Below are positions 18,616-27,444 of a DNA stretch of 48,134 bases, in pieces. Under the pieces are notes generated by a model that worked only from the letters and a program-made list of their open reading frames with translations, was not told the DNA's origin and searched no databases. Position 1 is the first letter of the stretch; each line of letters starts with the position of its first letter. The DNA is from an uncultured Methanosarcinales archaeon (GTDB lineage: Archaea; Halobacteriota; Methanosarcinia; Methanotrichales; Methanotrichaceae). The stretch covers positions 1-48,134 of the forward strand of contig CAIQHB010000044.1 of NCBI GenBank assembly GCA_903871465.1, written 5' to 3'. Made by a program: the position numbers and the translations under genes.

Positions 18616-20370
18616 CTATTCCGGCTCCGGAAGGTTATCAATAAACATATTTGATTTAAGCTCTTCCCTGGACAAAAATGGGTCCTGATCTTCGAGGGGC
18701 TTGTTGACTGATAACTTAGGAGTGACTTTAGATCCCATCTCTATGCCTACCTCGAGAAACATGGGTCGCAGGTCCAAGAAAAGCTCATGCAAAGCACCGG
18801 ATACTTCATTGTTATGAGCTATTTTCTTGGCTCTTATCTTATAAGCCCTGACCACATCATGGAAGTTTGGATTGCTGTAGCCAATAACGGTTGACTGAAA
18901 TCTGCTGTTGAAATACTGTTCTTGAAACTGTCGCACCATGCCATAGCAATTATTGTTCAGCATGATTATCTTTATAGGCAGATTATGATGGTAGACCGTC
19001 TGCAGCTCCTGAAGGTTAAGCTGGAAACCCCCATCGCCAGTTATGGCGACAATAATTTTATCTGGCTTAGCGAAGGATGCACCGATTGCCATCGGCAAGG
19101 CCGAGCCCATAGATGCCATTCCGCCTTGCGTGAGGAACCTCTGGGTGGCCTTTATCTCCAGCGATTGAGCTGCCCACATCTGATTCTGGCCCACGTCAGC
19201 GCAAATAATGGCATCTTCCGGGATAGACTTGGATAGGAGATGCATGAAATGGTTTGGCTCGATAATATCGGTTGCAGGGTTGGTGAATGCGGGATAGCGA
19301 GTTTTAAATAGATTTATTGTCTCCATCCAGGAATCGATTCTATTTTTATCGGGCCTGAAATTGCGGATATTCAGCTCAGTCAAGAATTGCTTCACATCGG
19401 CATTTATAGAACGGTCTGCCTTAATCTTGGAATCCAGCTCGGAAGGATCTATGTCCACATGAACGATCTTTGCCCCTCTGGCGAAGGTCTCTGGCCGGGT
19501 TCCTGTCTGCCTGGAATCCAGTCTCGTTCCAAGAGCTATAACTAGATCGGAATTAGCAATAGTTAAATTAGCATAACGATTGCCATAAGTCCCAATCATG
19601 CCAACGAAGACGGGATGATCATGTGGAAATGAATCTAATCCCATCAAAGAGGCAACCACTGGTATTGCGGTTCTGCGGATAAATTCCAAGAGTTCTTTTT
19701 GAGCCTTGGATAGTCTGACACCGCCACCGACAAGGATAACTGGCCTGAAGGCAGAATTTATGAGTTGCACAACCTGCTCTAAAACGCCGTCATCAATTCC
19801 CTCTTCCCTTTGAGTCGGTTCTTCCGTATAAGTTTCAAGTGATTCTGGATCAATTTCGGCTCGTTGTATATTCAATGGAATATCAAGAAGGACGGGGCCA
19901 GGACGGGCCGTTTTTGCCGTATGGACTGATTCCTCAAGATAATATTTTATTTTATTTTCATCGGTAACTATGGTAGCCTTTTTTACAATTGGCTTTACGA
20001 TATTTACAATATCAGTCTCCTGGAAACCAACCTGTCTCACCTTCCGGTCAAACTTGAATTCATAGGTGTTGACTTGGCCTGTTAAAAATAAACAGGGAAT
20101 TGAATCAAAAAAACAGCTTCCGATGCCTGTGATCATGTTTGTAGCACCTGGACCGCTTGTCGCCATCGCAACCCCGATGTTCTCGCTGGCCCTGGCATAT
20201 CCCTCCGCTGCGATAGATGCCGCCATCTCGTGATGCATAGATATTACAGATATATCACTTCTACCATAAAGAGAATCTAGCAGATGAGCTAAGGAACCGC
20301 CACAGACCTCGAAGATATGTGTTACACCCTCTGATACTAAAAAATCAATAATATAGTGTGACAATTTCAT
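18616..20370 (-). CDS. Acetolactate synthase-like TPP enzyme, probably YerE-like in sugar branching
   Basis: A 584-residue ThDP enzyme with the usual three domains. Glu48 (SMHHEMAASIAAEGYARAS) activates the cofactor. The C-terminal domain has ITGDGGFQLNLQEL and LNNNCYG, the GDG-N cofactor motif. Size and layout match IlvB. The gene sits between rfbH and a reductase-like SDR in a CDP-sugar cassette, the context of YerE, which adds a two-carbon unit from pyruvate to a 3,6-dideoxy-4-ketosugar to make yersiniose. A branched-chain sugar role is therefore more likely than isoleucine/valine synthesis, and no IlvN small subunit is adjacent. The family is certain; the sugar substrate is inferred. Confidence 0.88.
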   Translation of the reverse strand: MKLSHYIIDFLVSEGVTHIFEVCGGSLAHLLDSLYGRSDISVISMHHEMAASIAAEGYARASENIGVAMATSGPGATNMITGIGSCFFDSIPCLFLTGQVNTYEFKFDRKVRQVGFQETDIVNIVKPIVKKATIVTDENKIKYYLEESVHTAKTARPGPVLLDIPLNIQRAEIDPESLETYTEEPTQREEGIDDGVLEQVVQLINSAFRPVILVGGGVRLSKAQKELLEFIRRTAIPVVASLMGLDSFPHDHPVFVGMIGTYGNRYANLTIANSDLVIALGTRLDSRQTGTRPETFARGAKIVHVDIDPSELDSKIKADRSINADVKQFLTELNIRNFRPDKNRIDSWMETINLFKTRYPAFTNPATDIIEPNHFMHLLSKSIPEDAIICADVGQNQMWAAQSLEIKATQRFLTQGGMASMGSALPMAIGASFAKPDKIIVAITGDGGFQLNLQELQTVYHHNLPIKIIMLNNNCYGMVRQFQEQYFNSRFQSTVIGYSNPNFHDVVRAYKIRAKKIAHNNEVSGALHELFLDLRPMFLEVGIEMGSKVTPKLSVNKPLEDQDPFLSREELKSNMFIDNLPEPE

Positions 20371-20384
20371 AATTTACCACTTTA

Positions 20385-21335
20385 TTATTCATACAAGAAT
20401 AAATTTTCTTCAAACCATTTTATGGTCGCTCGCAATCCAAGGGTTAAGTCATATTTAGGTTCCCAATTTAGGAGCCTCTTTGCTTTAGATATATCTGCTA
20501 CCCATTTAGCGGGCTCATTTGACCACCTCATTGAACCACCTATTTCTGGCACAACGTTGTTCCCGGTAAGCTTAATGATCTCATGGACCACATCTCCGAT
20601 TGAATGTTGGTGACCGGAGCCGATATTAATGATTTCCCCTTCGAGATCCTTCGCGTCCAATGCTTTTAAATAGGCCACCATAATATCTTCTATAAATAAA
20701 AAATCTCTTACAAATGCAAGGGAAGTTATCATAGGATTTTTCCCATGGAGGCAATCTAGAATTGCCGATGGAATCAGTCTTGTCCTTCCTTCATAACTAC
20801 CATAGGGCGAGAAAAGCCTCAAAGTGACTATCGGTAGTCTTTCACTTTTCGCTGCAAATCGGCAATATACCGTTGCTGCGGACTTTGCCACCCCATAATC
20901 ATTCATGGGCTCCAGCAGATCTTCTTCGCTCATAGGCAAATTTTTTATGCCATACTCAGAGGAGGATCCAGTATTTACGAAAAGTTCAAAATTCGATTTT
21001 TTGCAGGCATTTACCAGATTGGCAGTGGCAATATAATTAGAGGTTATGATCTTCTTGAAATCTTTCTGGGCAGGATTCCCCCCGTAGGCTGCAGTATGAT
21101 ATATTATCTCGGGATCGATATCTCGTATAGTCAACATCAACTTTTCATAATCTAATAGATCTACTTTATGCTGACTTACACACTCTAATTTATCATTTAT
21201 CCTCCATGTATCCGAAGACATTCGAGTAAAAATAGATACATCGGCACCAGCCCCAATGGCTCTTCGAACTAAATTGGCGCCGATAAATCCCGTAGCTCCT
21301 GTAATTAGAACCTTCCTGCCCTCTAGCGAACTCAT
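20385..21335 (-). CDS. NAD-dependent epimerase/dehydratase (SDR), probable nucleotide-sugar 4-ketoreductase
   Basis: A 316-residue extended SDR. The Rossmann motif VLITGATGFIGANL is at residues 9-22, the catalytic Ser/Thr region is NTGSSSEYG, and the Tyr-Lys pair is in DYGVAKSAATVY. The C-terminal RDFLFIEDIMVAYLKAL and INIGSGHQHSI are typical of sugar-nucleotide SDRs. It lies 14 bases from the TPP enzyme start. In the yersiniose pathway the last step is such a reduction (YerF), and abequose/paratose routes use similar reductases. I infer a final 4-keto reduction; epimerase activity is the alternative. Confidence 0.87.
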   Translation of the reverse strand: MSSLEGRKVLITGATGFIGANLVRRAIGAGADVSIFTRMSSDTWRINDKLECVSQHKVDLLDYEKLMLTIRDIDPEIIYHTAAYGGNPAQKDFKKIITSNYIATANLVNACKKSNFELFVNTGSSSEYGIKNLPMSEEDLLEPMNDYGVAKSAATVYCRFAAKSERLPIVTLRLFSPYGSYEGRTRLIPSAILDCLHGKNPMITSLAFVRDFLFIEDIMVAYLKALDAKDLEGEIINIGSGHQHSIGDVVHEIIKLTGNNVVPEIGGSMRWSNEPAKWVADISKAKRLLNWEPKYDLTLGLRATIKWFEENLFLYE

Positions 21336-21355
21336 TAGATAATCCCCTCAATCAA

Positions 21356-22300
21356 CTAGGTATTCAAATCAAATCCAATGACTTCATTAACTATGAAGCT
21401 TGGACGCTCTTTAACTTCATCATAGATTCTGGCGATATAGATACCAATAATTCCTAGCAGCGAAAAAAGTATGCCAAATAGAAAAAGAATTAATATTATC
21501 GTTGTAGTAAAACCAGGGACTACTTGACCATATTTAAAATATAAAGCAAGTTCTACCAGGATTAAAACGAAGGAGATTAATGAGGCCACAAAACCAAATA
21601 TGGTTGCAATCTGCAATGGGAAATATGAGAAAGAAAATATACCATTGATGGCCACATTGAATGCCGCGCAGAAACCTGCTTTTGGCTCACCTGCATATCT
21701 TGAAGGCCTCTCATAAGGAATGCCAACTTGTTTGAATCCCGTCCACGCAATAATTCCACGCAAGAATTTGTTCTTCTCTTCCATTTTATTTACCGTAGTA
21801 TAAACTTTTTTATCAATCAAGCGAAAATCGCTGGCATTTTTAGGTATCGTCGCATCAGTTAGGTGATAGATGATCTTGTAAGCAAGAGATGAGAGTATCT
21901 TTCTCACTAAAGAGACACCTTCTCTTTTCTGTATAACCCCATATATTATGTCGTAACCTTCCTCCCATTTACTAATGAATTGGATGATCATCTCCGGTGG
22001 ATCTTGAAGATCCGCATTCATTATTATAGCAGCGTCTCCTTTGGCGTATCTTAATCCCGCGGTGATTCCACCATCACATCCAAAATTTCTGGATAGTTGA
22101 ACTATTTTGAACCTGGGGTCATCATTATTTATTTGAAGAAGTTTTACAAAAGTTGAATCCCATGAACCATTCTCTACGATTATGACTTCAAAATCGTAAT
22201 TCTTGTTGATCTCCATGACTTGCTGTAACCGCCTTTTGAGCTCATCAAGCACCTCATCTTCGTTAAAGGCTGGTATAACTATGCTAATAAGTTTTTTCAT
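21356..22300 (-). CDS. GtrB/dolichol-phosphate-mannose synthase-like membrane glycosyltransferase
   Basis: A 314-residue GT2 protein: ISIVIPAFNEDEVLDELKRR, AAIIMNADLQDPPEMI with the D-x-D equivalent DLQDPPE, and DFRLIDKKVY. Two C-terminal membrane helices follow (about residues 225-250 and 263-290). This is the GtrB/ArnC/DPM1 plan: sugar is moved from a nucleotide to a polyprenyl phosphate at the cytoplasmic face. With the GtrA-like protein in the same cassette it makes a charge-and-flip pair that would export the modified sugar. It lies 8 bases downstream of rfbG. Confidence 0.92.
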   Translation of the reverse strand: MKKLISIVIPAFNEDEVLDELKRRLQQVMEINKNYDFEVIIVENGSWDSTFVKLLQINNDDPRFKIVQLSRNFGCDGGITAGLRYAKGDAAIIMNADLQDPPEMIIQFISKWEEGYDIIYGVIQKREGVSLVRKILSSLAYKIIYHLTDATIPKNASDFRLIDKKVYTTVNKMEEKNKFLRGIIAWTGFKQVGIPYERPSRYAGEPKAGFCAAFNVAINGIFSFSYFPLQIATIFGFVASLISFVLILVELALYFKYGQVVPGFTTTIILILFLFGILFSLLGIIGIYIARIYDEVKERPSFIVNEVIGFDLNT

Positions 22301-22308
22301 TCGAACCT

Positions 22309-23292
22309 CTAAATCGAATTCTTGAAAAAATTTTCATACCAGGATATAGTCTCTTTTACGCCTTCGTCAAGAGTATAAAGTGGCCTCCAATTCAGCAAAT
22401 TCCTGGCTTTCTGAGCCGAAAGATATTGATCCTTGATCTCATTCGTCGTTTGGTTCAATATGCTAGGCATCAGATCGCTTCCCATGGCCTCCAAGATTTT
22501 ATTCACGATCTCTATCACGCTAAGTGGTCGCTCTGTACTGAAGTTGAAAGCCTCTCCATGGATCTTTCTGTCATCCATTCGTTTCGCCAAAAGCAAATAA
22601 GCTTCAGCCCCATCTTTGATATAGAAATAATCACGCAGAAACGTTCCATCACTTCGAATTATTGGCCTTTCCTTGGAAAGAATAGATCGTATCGTCCCCG
22701 GTACAATCCTGTTAAAGTTCAGATCGCCTCCACCGTAAAAGTTCCCGCACCTTGTTACACAAACCGGCAGATCGTATGTCTCATAATAAGCTCTGCAGAT
22801 TAGATCCGCACAGCTCTTGGATACATCATAGGGATGCCTTCCTTCTAATGGAGTATCTTCGTCGTATGGTAGCTTCAACTTCTCTCCATAGGCCTTATCA
22901 CTGGAAGCAACCACTATTCTTTTTACAAGAGGAGCTCTTCGGCTTGCCTCCAATAGGTTCCAAGTGCCCTCGATGTTTGCCTTAAAAGTAGAAATAGGAT
23001 TTCTATTGGCGATGGTAACAATCGTCTGCGCAGCCAGGTGAAATATTGCGTCGATTTCGTATTCGTTTATGGTCCTCTCTAAAAGAAAGTAGTCTTCTAT
23101 ATCACCCCGAACGGTGATTATCTTGTCATCGAACCCGGACCACTTTAGGTTTGATCTCGGCACAGAATCTCTTATAAGCCCAACAACATTAGCCCCATTT
23201 TCTACAAGTGATTTGGTAAGCCATGATCCAAGCAAGCCAGTACAGCCTGTTACAAAAACGTTGCGATCTTTCCAAAAAGTATCAGACATCAT
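22309..23292 (-). CDS. rfbG: CDP-glucose 4,6-dehydratase
   Basis: An SDR that turns CDP-glucose into CDP-4-keto-6-deoxyglucose, the substrate of RfbH. Motifs: [70 protein letters not shown] (Tyr-x3-Lys), and [20 protein letters not shown], a signature of RfbG. The longer frame to 23349 is unlikely. GGAGG at 23300-23304 is 7 bases from the ATG at 23292, and the family N-terminus starts at MSDTFWKDR, so the start is 23292 or 23289. With that start it no longer overlaps gtrA. Confidence 0.93.
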   Translation of the reverse strand: MMSDTFWKDRNVFVTGCTGLLGSWLTKSLVENGANVVGLIRDSVPRSNLKWSGFDDKIITVRGDIEDYFLLERTINEYEIDAIFHLAAQTIVTIANRNPISTFKANIEGTWNLLEASRRAPLVKRIVVASSDKAYGEKLKLPYDEDTPLEGRHPYDVSKSCADLICRAYYETYDLPVCVTRCGNFYGGGDLNFNRIVPGTIRSILSKERPIIRSDGTFLRDYFYIKDGAEAYLLLAKRMDDRKIHGEAFNFSTERPLSVIEIVNKILEAMGSDLMPSILNQTTNEIKDQYLSAQKARNLLNWRPLYTLDEGVKETISWYENFFKNSI

Positions 23293-23323
23293 ATTTTTTC
23301 CTCCGGCAATCCAGGTAAACCCA

Positions 23324-23773
23324 TTAAGAATCATAATGCAATTTCCCAAAACTCCAGTACTTATGACCGATAAAACTGATCACGGTTACGATCGGCAGAG
23401 CAACTAATTGCCCAATTCCGGGATCTACCTTTAATATATTTACAAAAAGTATCAATACAAATGCATTAGCTACGAACACAATAGCATAGACAGAATTAAA
23501 TTTTACAAATTCATCTAGTTTAATTTTGCTGGATTTAAAAGTCCAATACTTATTCCAAATAAAGCTATGGAGAACACCTATTATATGAGCAATGATCAAA
23601 GAAACCATATAATTTGTGTAATTTAAGAATAGGAGAAAAGCACCGTATCCCAATGCAGTATTTAGCAGACCTACAAAGCCAAACTTTGATAACTGCATCA
23701 GCGAGGAATTTTCCGTTAGTGCCCTATTGCACATCGTTATTGACGTGCAAACGATTTGAATTATATTCTTCAT
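23324..23773 (-). CDS. GtrA-like membrane protein
   Basis: About 150 residues of the GtrA family (PF04138) with four membrane helices: [20 protein letters not shown], then [19 protein letters not shown] (the conserved N-x-x-WTF motif), then [20 protein letters not shown], then [20 protein letters not shown], ending KYWSFGK. GtrA proteins are thought to flip polyprenyl-phosphate-linked sugars, partnered with GtrB. I prefer the start at MKNIIQ (23773) to the upstream ATG at 23788, but the evidence is weak. It lies between rfbG and the rfbF fragment. Confidence 0.88.
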   Translation of the reverse strand: MKNIIQIVCTSITMCNRALTENSSLMQLSKFGFVGLLNTALGYGAFLLFLNYTNYMVSLIIAHIIGVLHSFIWNKYWTFKSSKIKLDEFVKFNSVYAIVFVANAFVLILFVNILKVDPGIGQLVALPIVTVISFIGHKYWSFGKLHYDS

Positions 23774-23796
23774 TGATCCCCGGAGCATCTACATCC

Positions 23797-24063
23797 TTAT
23801 TTCCAAACTTTCCAAGGCGGTTTTGGCGTTGCCCATAAGTTGTTTAACGTCTTTAACTCTCTATAAGCATCGACGAATTGCCAAAATCCTTCCTGAGGAT
23901 AAACCATCAACTCCTCATTCTTCGCCAGGCGCTCTAGAGGCTCTCTTTCTAAAATGCAGTTGTCATCTTCATTTAAATAGCTGAAAAAGCGCCTATTGAA
24001 GACAAAATACCCGCCATTAATCAAACCCTCTTTTGTCTGGGGCTTTTCATTGAACTCCAACAC
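23797..24063 (-). pseudogene. rfbF: 3' fragment of glucose-1-phosphate cytidylyltransferase (rfbF)
   Basis: The 88 residues match the C-terminal third of RfbF: LEFNEKPQTKEGLINGGYF, FNRRFFSYLNEDD, EPLERLAKNEELMVYPQEGF and the closing LNNLWATPKPPWKVW. A full enzyme is about 255 residues and has its GGxGTR nucleotide-binding motif at the N-terminus, which is absent here and in the rest of the window. Homology to RfbF begins at the codon at 24063-24061, directly beside a TAA contributed by the flanking repeat at 24066. The gene was cut cleanly at the repeat border. CDP-glucose must then come from another copy elsewhere or the pathway is dead. Confidence 0.88.
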
Positions 24064-24065
24064 TT

Positions 24066-25076
24066 AATACGAATGGGAATCCCTATTAATAAAGATATCG
24101 AGCCGTTTCAGGTTTCCATTCACATCCAAACTTATTTGAAAGTCTTCGGATCAGGGCCGGTTGCAGTCTTAGAGATCTTGCCCTCAGCAGGATACATATA
24201 GCAGGTGCAGTCAAAAACATCTTTCGGGCTAAACCCCGGGTCCCTCACTTCAAGTGGATTCATATCATTCATGCCGGAAAAGCAGCAAGGCAGCCAATCA
24301 TCTTCCAACTCACTGTACGGGAAGTCGGACTTCATATGTATGCTCCTGGTGATATTGTAGATACCGCTGTATCTCTCATCGCCATCGCTAAGAACCGTAT
24401 AGGTCCTGCGTTTGAAATCGTAGTTGGAGCTCGTCTGCCTGTATTTCATTTCAGCGATACCGGTGGTGTAAGTTCTGGTATCGTAGTACATCTCTTTGTT
24501 AGGCATGAAATTCGCAGAGAGTATGGCATCGTTAGTAGCAAGCACGGTGGCGTTCATGTTTCTCAGCAGCATACCCACATTTGTCTCCTTGGAGAGTTCC
24601 TTGTTGTAGAGGAGATTGCTGCCGGCAAAGTCCTGATTATTTCCTGCGAACTCCCGGTCATTAATCTCTTTGCCCGAATACTTCATGGTTTTGCTGGACT
24701 TGAGAATCACAGGCCATTCTTGATAAATTTGGATAGTGAAAATTCCGCCGCTAGCTGTGGTATTAATCAGAGTCGGTTCAGTGGTGTCCGCCTGCAAGTT
24801 CATCCGCTCCTCGGAGCTGTAGCTGCCTTGCAGGGCAGAGGTTCGGTCACGCAGACGGACATCATTCACATTTACATCCTGGTAACCGGAGTAGAAAGGG
24901 CTCAGGGATCTGCCGCCATAGTCTACGGGCGACACGGTTCCCTGGACCGACTGCGAGTAGTCGAAGATCAGGGATTCGCTTTGGCGGTTGACAGACCAGG
25001 TTGAGGAATTCGTTCCTACGGCGATGTACAGGGAGGTCGCGCCGGCAGCGGTGATGAAGATCAGCGATAGTATCAA
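24066..25076 (-). repeat. Long direct repeat, right copy (full length inside the gene)
   Basis: About 1,011 bases matching 16328-17116 in direct orientation apart from 222 bases absent in the left copy. The left edge, AATACGAATG, abuts the rfbF fragment. The right edge is at ATAGTATCAA in the signal-peptide coding part; beyond it the gene continues normally. The two left edges are 7,738 bases apart. Confidence 0.85.
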
Positions 25077-25121
25077 TCCGATTGAAATCGTCCGCAGATA
25101 TCCGGTTTTGGACCTTCCCAT
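24132..25121 (-). CDS. Secreted protein of unknown function (full-length copy)
   Basis: A 329-residue protein with a good signal peptide (GLILSLIFITAAGATSL) and a Shine-Dalgarno run AGGGGTGAGG about 9 bases before the ATG. The mature part is rich in Thr, Ser and Asn with several N-x-S/T sites (GTNSSTWS, MNATVLAT), and ends with a cysteine cluster (WLPCCFSGMND, DVFDCTCYMYPAEGK) and a lysine tail. No known domain was recognised. It is the intact relative of the truncated copy at 16394-17188. A cell-surface role is inferred from the signal peptide. Confidence 0.82.
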   Translation of the reverse strand: MGRSKTGYLRTISIGLILSLIFITAAGATSLYIAVGTNSSTWSVNRQSESLIFDYSQSVQGTVSPVDYGGRSLSPFYSGYQDVNVNDVRLRDRTSALQGSYSSEERMNLQADTTEPTLINTTASGGIFTIQIYQEWPVILKSSKTMKYSGKEINDREFAGNNQDFAGSNLLYNKELSKETNVGMLLRNMNATVLATNDAILSANFMPNKEMYYDTRTYTTGIAEMKYRQTSSNYDFKRRTYTVLSDGDERYSGIYNITRSIHMKSDFPYSELEDDWLPCCFSGMNDMNPLEVRDPGFSPKDVFDCTCYMYPAEGKISKTATGPDPKTFK

Positions 25122-25301
25122 AGTCGATGCCTCACCCCTTCTGTATGATGGCTTCTTTCAAATTATATTCTATTTTGGTATTCAGTGGGTCACCAGCCGT
25201 ATCTTGAAAACCGCATTGTCCTTAAAGGCGGTCTGTTTCTATGGTATAAGTACTCTCGTTGAATTCAATTAGTGAAGGCTCATGCCGCCGTCAAATTGCT
25301 C

Positions 25302-26516
25302 CTAGCCGAAGTCGGACAGCGACTTTTGTCCAACCCTCACGGGCTCGCAAGTTGCCGCTCCAGGTAGCGATATCCTTCCGTACTTTCCTCCGCCGCCCGG
25401 ACAGACCTCTACTTTTCCTAACCGGAAGGCATCGATGGCCTCGATTACCTTCGGCTCGGCCTTCAGATCCGTGAGATCCGCCTCCACCAAAACCTCGATC
25501 TCCGTTCGCCCTCGAGTTAGCTCACTCCAGAGCTTCTGCACCCCGTGGGTCTCGGCACTCTTGTGGCCGAGAGCAAGTGCTATGATCTCTGCCAGGGGGA
25601 TGAGATGCAAATAGGGCGGCCGATGATCAGGGTGCTTGGGCTCTGCATAATCCGCCAAAAGATTCACCCGGTCGACAACCCCCAGTTTGATCTGGCCCTG
25701 GCATTTTGGGCAGCGTCCCGCCAGCTCATCCATTTGCGCCGCACTGAACTGCTGGTAGCAGCGCGTGCAACTGGTCCGGTTGTACTTCCCTTCCTCCGGA
25801 AAAAAGCCCACGTTGAGCCTGGAATGGCGGCCTTTCTCCCGCCTTATGGCCATGGCAATTTCCCTGAAGCCAAAGGTCTCTACTTCCATCTGATTAAACT
25901 CCCGGGCCAGCTTGTTGGAGCGAGGTGAATGTGCATCGGAGTTAGAGAGAAATGTCCGGCTGGATAATTCGCTAATTCGGTCGGCGTAATCGGTGTCGGC
26001 GCTCAGACCGAGTTCTATGAATGCAATTCTGTCCGCCTTCTCCTGGTAGCACCCGGCTAGAGACCGATAGTAGGCATAGATCCCAGTCCAGGGAGTGAAG
26101 GCATGGCTCGGCCCGATCAGGCCACCAGCTTCCAGAACCAGATCTGCAATTTGTGCGCCGTTCATGTGTAGTCTGGGCCTGCCGTCCGTCTGCAGGTTGG
26201 AGGAGTGCGGAGCAAATCCCTCCCGCAGCTCTTCCGCCTTGGAAATATCCGGCAGGAAGATAAGATGATGAACGCGACGGGAATCCTCAACTTCCACACT
26301 GAGGGCAAAAAGGGTCTCCTCCAAATGAAAAAGACCTTCATCTTCAGGAAGTTCTTTTACGGCATCAAGCCACAAAGGATGAAGGCAGTCACCTGTGCCC
26401 ACGATCTTTACGCCTTTACGAGCTGCTTCTCTCGCAATCGCCGGCAGCTCCATGTTCATCGATACCGCCATCGAATATTTAGAGTGGATATGAAGATCGA
26501 GGTTAACCTGCATCAT
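25302..26516 (-). CDS. Endonuclease Q-type PHP domain protein
   Basis: A 404-residue protein of the archaeal TIGR00375/EndoQ family. A PHP-type metal site is built from DLHIHSKYS, GTGDCLHPLW, the HAFTPWTGIY region and FLSNSDAHSPRS. A zinc finger follows (TSCTRCYQQF ... GRCPKCQGQ, four Cys) and then a helical C-terminal part (PYLHLIPLAEIIALALGH). EndoQ cuts DNA 5' of deaminated bases such as deoxyuridine and hypoxanthine, so it is a repair enzyme. The start is one of two adjacent ATGs at 26516/26513. It is divergent from larB. The last 30 residues (CPGGGGKYGRI...) look normal for the family. Confidence 0.88.
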   Translation of the reverse strand: MMQVNLDLHIHSKYSMAVSMNMELPAIAREAARKGVKIVGTGDCLHPLWLDAVKELPEDEGLFHLEETLFALSVEVEDSRRVHHLIFLPDISKAEELREGFAPHSSNLQTDGRPRLHMNGAQIADLVLEAGGLIGPSHAFTPWTGIYAYYRSLAGCYQEKADRIAFIELGLSADTDYADRISELSSRTFLSNSDAHSPRSNKLAREFNQMEVETFGFREIAMAIRREKGRHSRLNVGFFPEEGKYNRTSCTRCYQQFSAAQMDELAGRCPKCQGQIKLGVVDRVNLLADYAEPKHPDHRPPYLHLIPLAEIIALALGHKSAETHGVQKLWSELTRGRTEIEVLVEADLTDLKAEPKVIEAIDAFRLGKVEVCPGGGGKYGRISLPGAATCEPVRVGQKSLSDFG

Positions 26517-26649
26517 GTTATGGGTCCTTATGCGGACATAAACCCTTTACGGCTCGAAACCGGGCAATTGACCAGGGCTAAATCAGATCATCCCGAGACC
26601 TATTTTATGCAGGGATTAACCCTATATTCTCGGCAGTCAATTTTCGTGC
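26517..26649. promoter_or_regulatory. Divergent promoter region between endoQ and larB
   Basis: The only spacer between two divergent genes. TATTTTATGC at 26601-26610 is a TATA candidate for larB and would place transcription start about 15 bases before the GTG, giving a very short leader. An AGGGATTAACCCT palindrome follows it at 26612-26624. Confidence 0.45.
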
Positions 26650-27432
26650 GTGGAAAACGAAAACCTAAGGGAGATTCTGGAGATCTATGGCCAGGGATTG
26701 ATATCCCTGGAAGAAGCCCTGAGACGCATCAAAGTACAGAGCATCAGGACGGTCGGAGAGGTAGCCAAACTGGATGTATGCCGGCAGGACCGCGTCGGCA
26801 TTCCAGAGGCGATTCTTGCCGAAGGAAAAGATAAGGCTGATTTGATAGCCATCTCCCTGGCACATCTGGAGGCGACGGGAAGCGTGATCATCACTCGAGT
26901 CTCGGCAGAGCAGCTCGATGCCTTAAAGAGTGCGAAACTGCCGGCATTAAGCGTGCTGGAACATAATTCCCGGGCCAGGACTGTCGTCATCCGATCAGGA
27001 GAGCGATCGGCTAAAATGGGCAAGGTGGGCATCCTGGCGGCAGGAACTGCTGACATTCCTGCGGCAGAGGAGGCAAGAGTGACCGCAGAAGAGATGGGCT
27101 GCACAGTGGTCTCAGAGTACGATGTGGGGGTCGCAGGCATTCACAGGCTCTTTCCAAGCTTGGAAAAGATGATGGACGTAGACGCCTATGTGGTGGCGGC
27201 GGGACGGGAGGGCACCCTGCCTGCAGTGGTGGCTGGCCTTGTGGAAGCTCCCGTGATTGGTCTGCCTGTCTCTACAGGCTACGGCCTGGGAGGAGGCGGC
27301 CTGGCTGCCCTCTATTCGATGTTGCAGTCATGTTCCGTTCTCACAGTGGTTAATGTAGATGCAGGCTTTGTGGCTGGAGCTTTTGCTGCAAAGATCGCCA
27401 AACAAAAAGCGTATGGACAAAAACAGTCGTAA
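26650..27432 (+). CDS. larB: LarB-type nickel pincer cofactor biosynthesis protein
   Basis: A 260-residue protein with an N-terminal helical domain (REILEIYGQGLISLEEALRR) and a PurE-like C-terminal domain (KVGILAAGTADIPAAEEARV, VAAGREGTLPAVVAGLVEAP, PVSTGYGLGGGGLAALYSML). LarB carboxylates nicotinic acid adenine dinucleotide, the first step to the nickel-pincer nucleotide; older annotations call the family an AIR-carboxylase relative. The GTG start at 26650 gives the MENENL N-terminus. LarC and LarE are not next to it. Nickel cofactor use is plausible in a methanogen, but the client enzyme is unknown here. Confidence 0.9.
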   Translation: MENENLREILEIYGQGLISLEEALRRIKVQSIRTVGEVAKLDVCRQDRVGIPEAILAEGKDKADLIAISLAHLEATGSVIITRVSAEQLDALKSAKLPALSVLEHNSRARTVVIRSGERSAKMGKVGILAAGTADIPAAEEARVTAEEMGCTVVSEYDVGVAGIHRLFPSLEKMMDVDAYVVAAGREGTLPAVVAGLVEAPVIGLPVSTGYGLGGGGLAALYSMLQSCSVLTVVNVDAGFVAGAFAAKIAKQKAYGQKQS

Positions 27433-27444
27433 ATTATTGCCAGA

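Noticed and set aside
18616-20370. Plain acetolactate synthase for valine/isoleucine
   Set aside because: No ilvN or ilvC is adjacent and the flanking genes all handle CDP-sugars. It cannot be excluded by sequence alone.
22309-23349. Longer rfbG start at 23349
   Set aside because: The extra 19 residues are not part of the family and would overlap gtrA; GGAGG supports the start at 23292.
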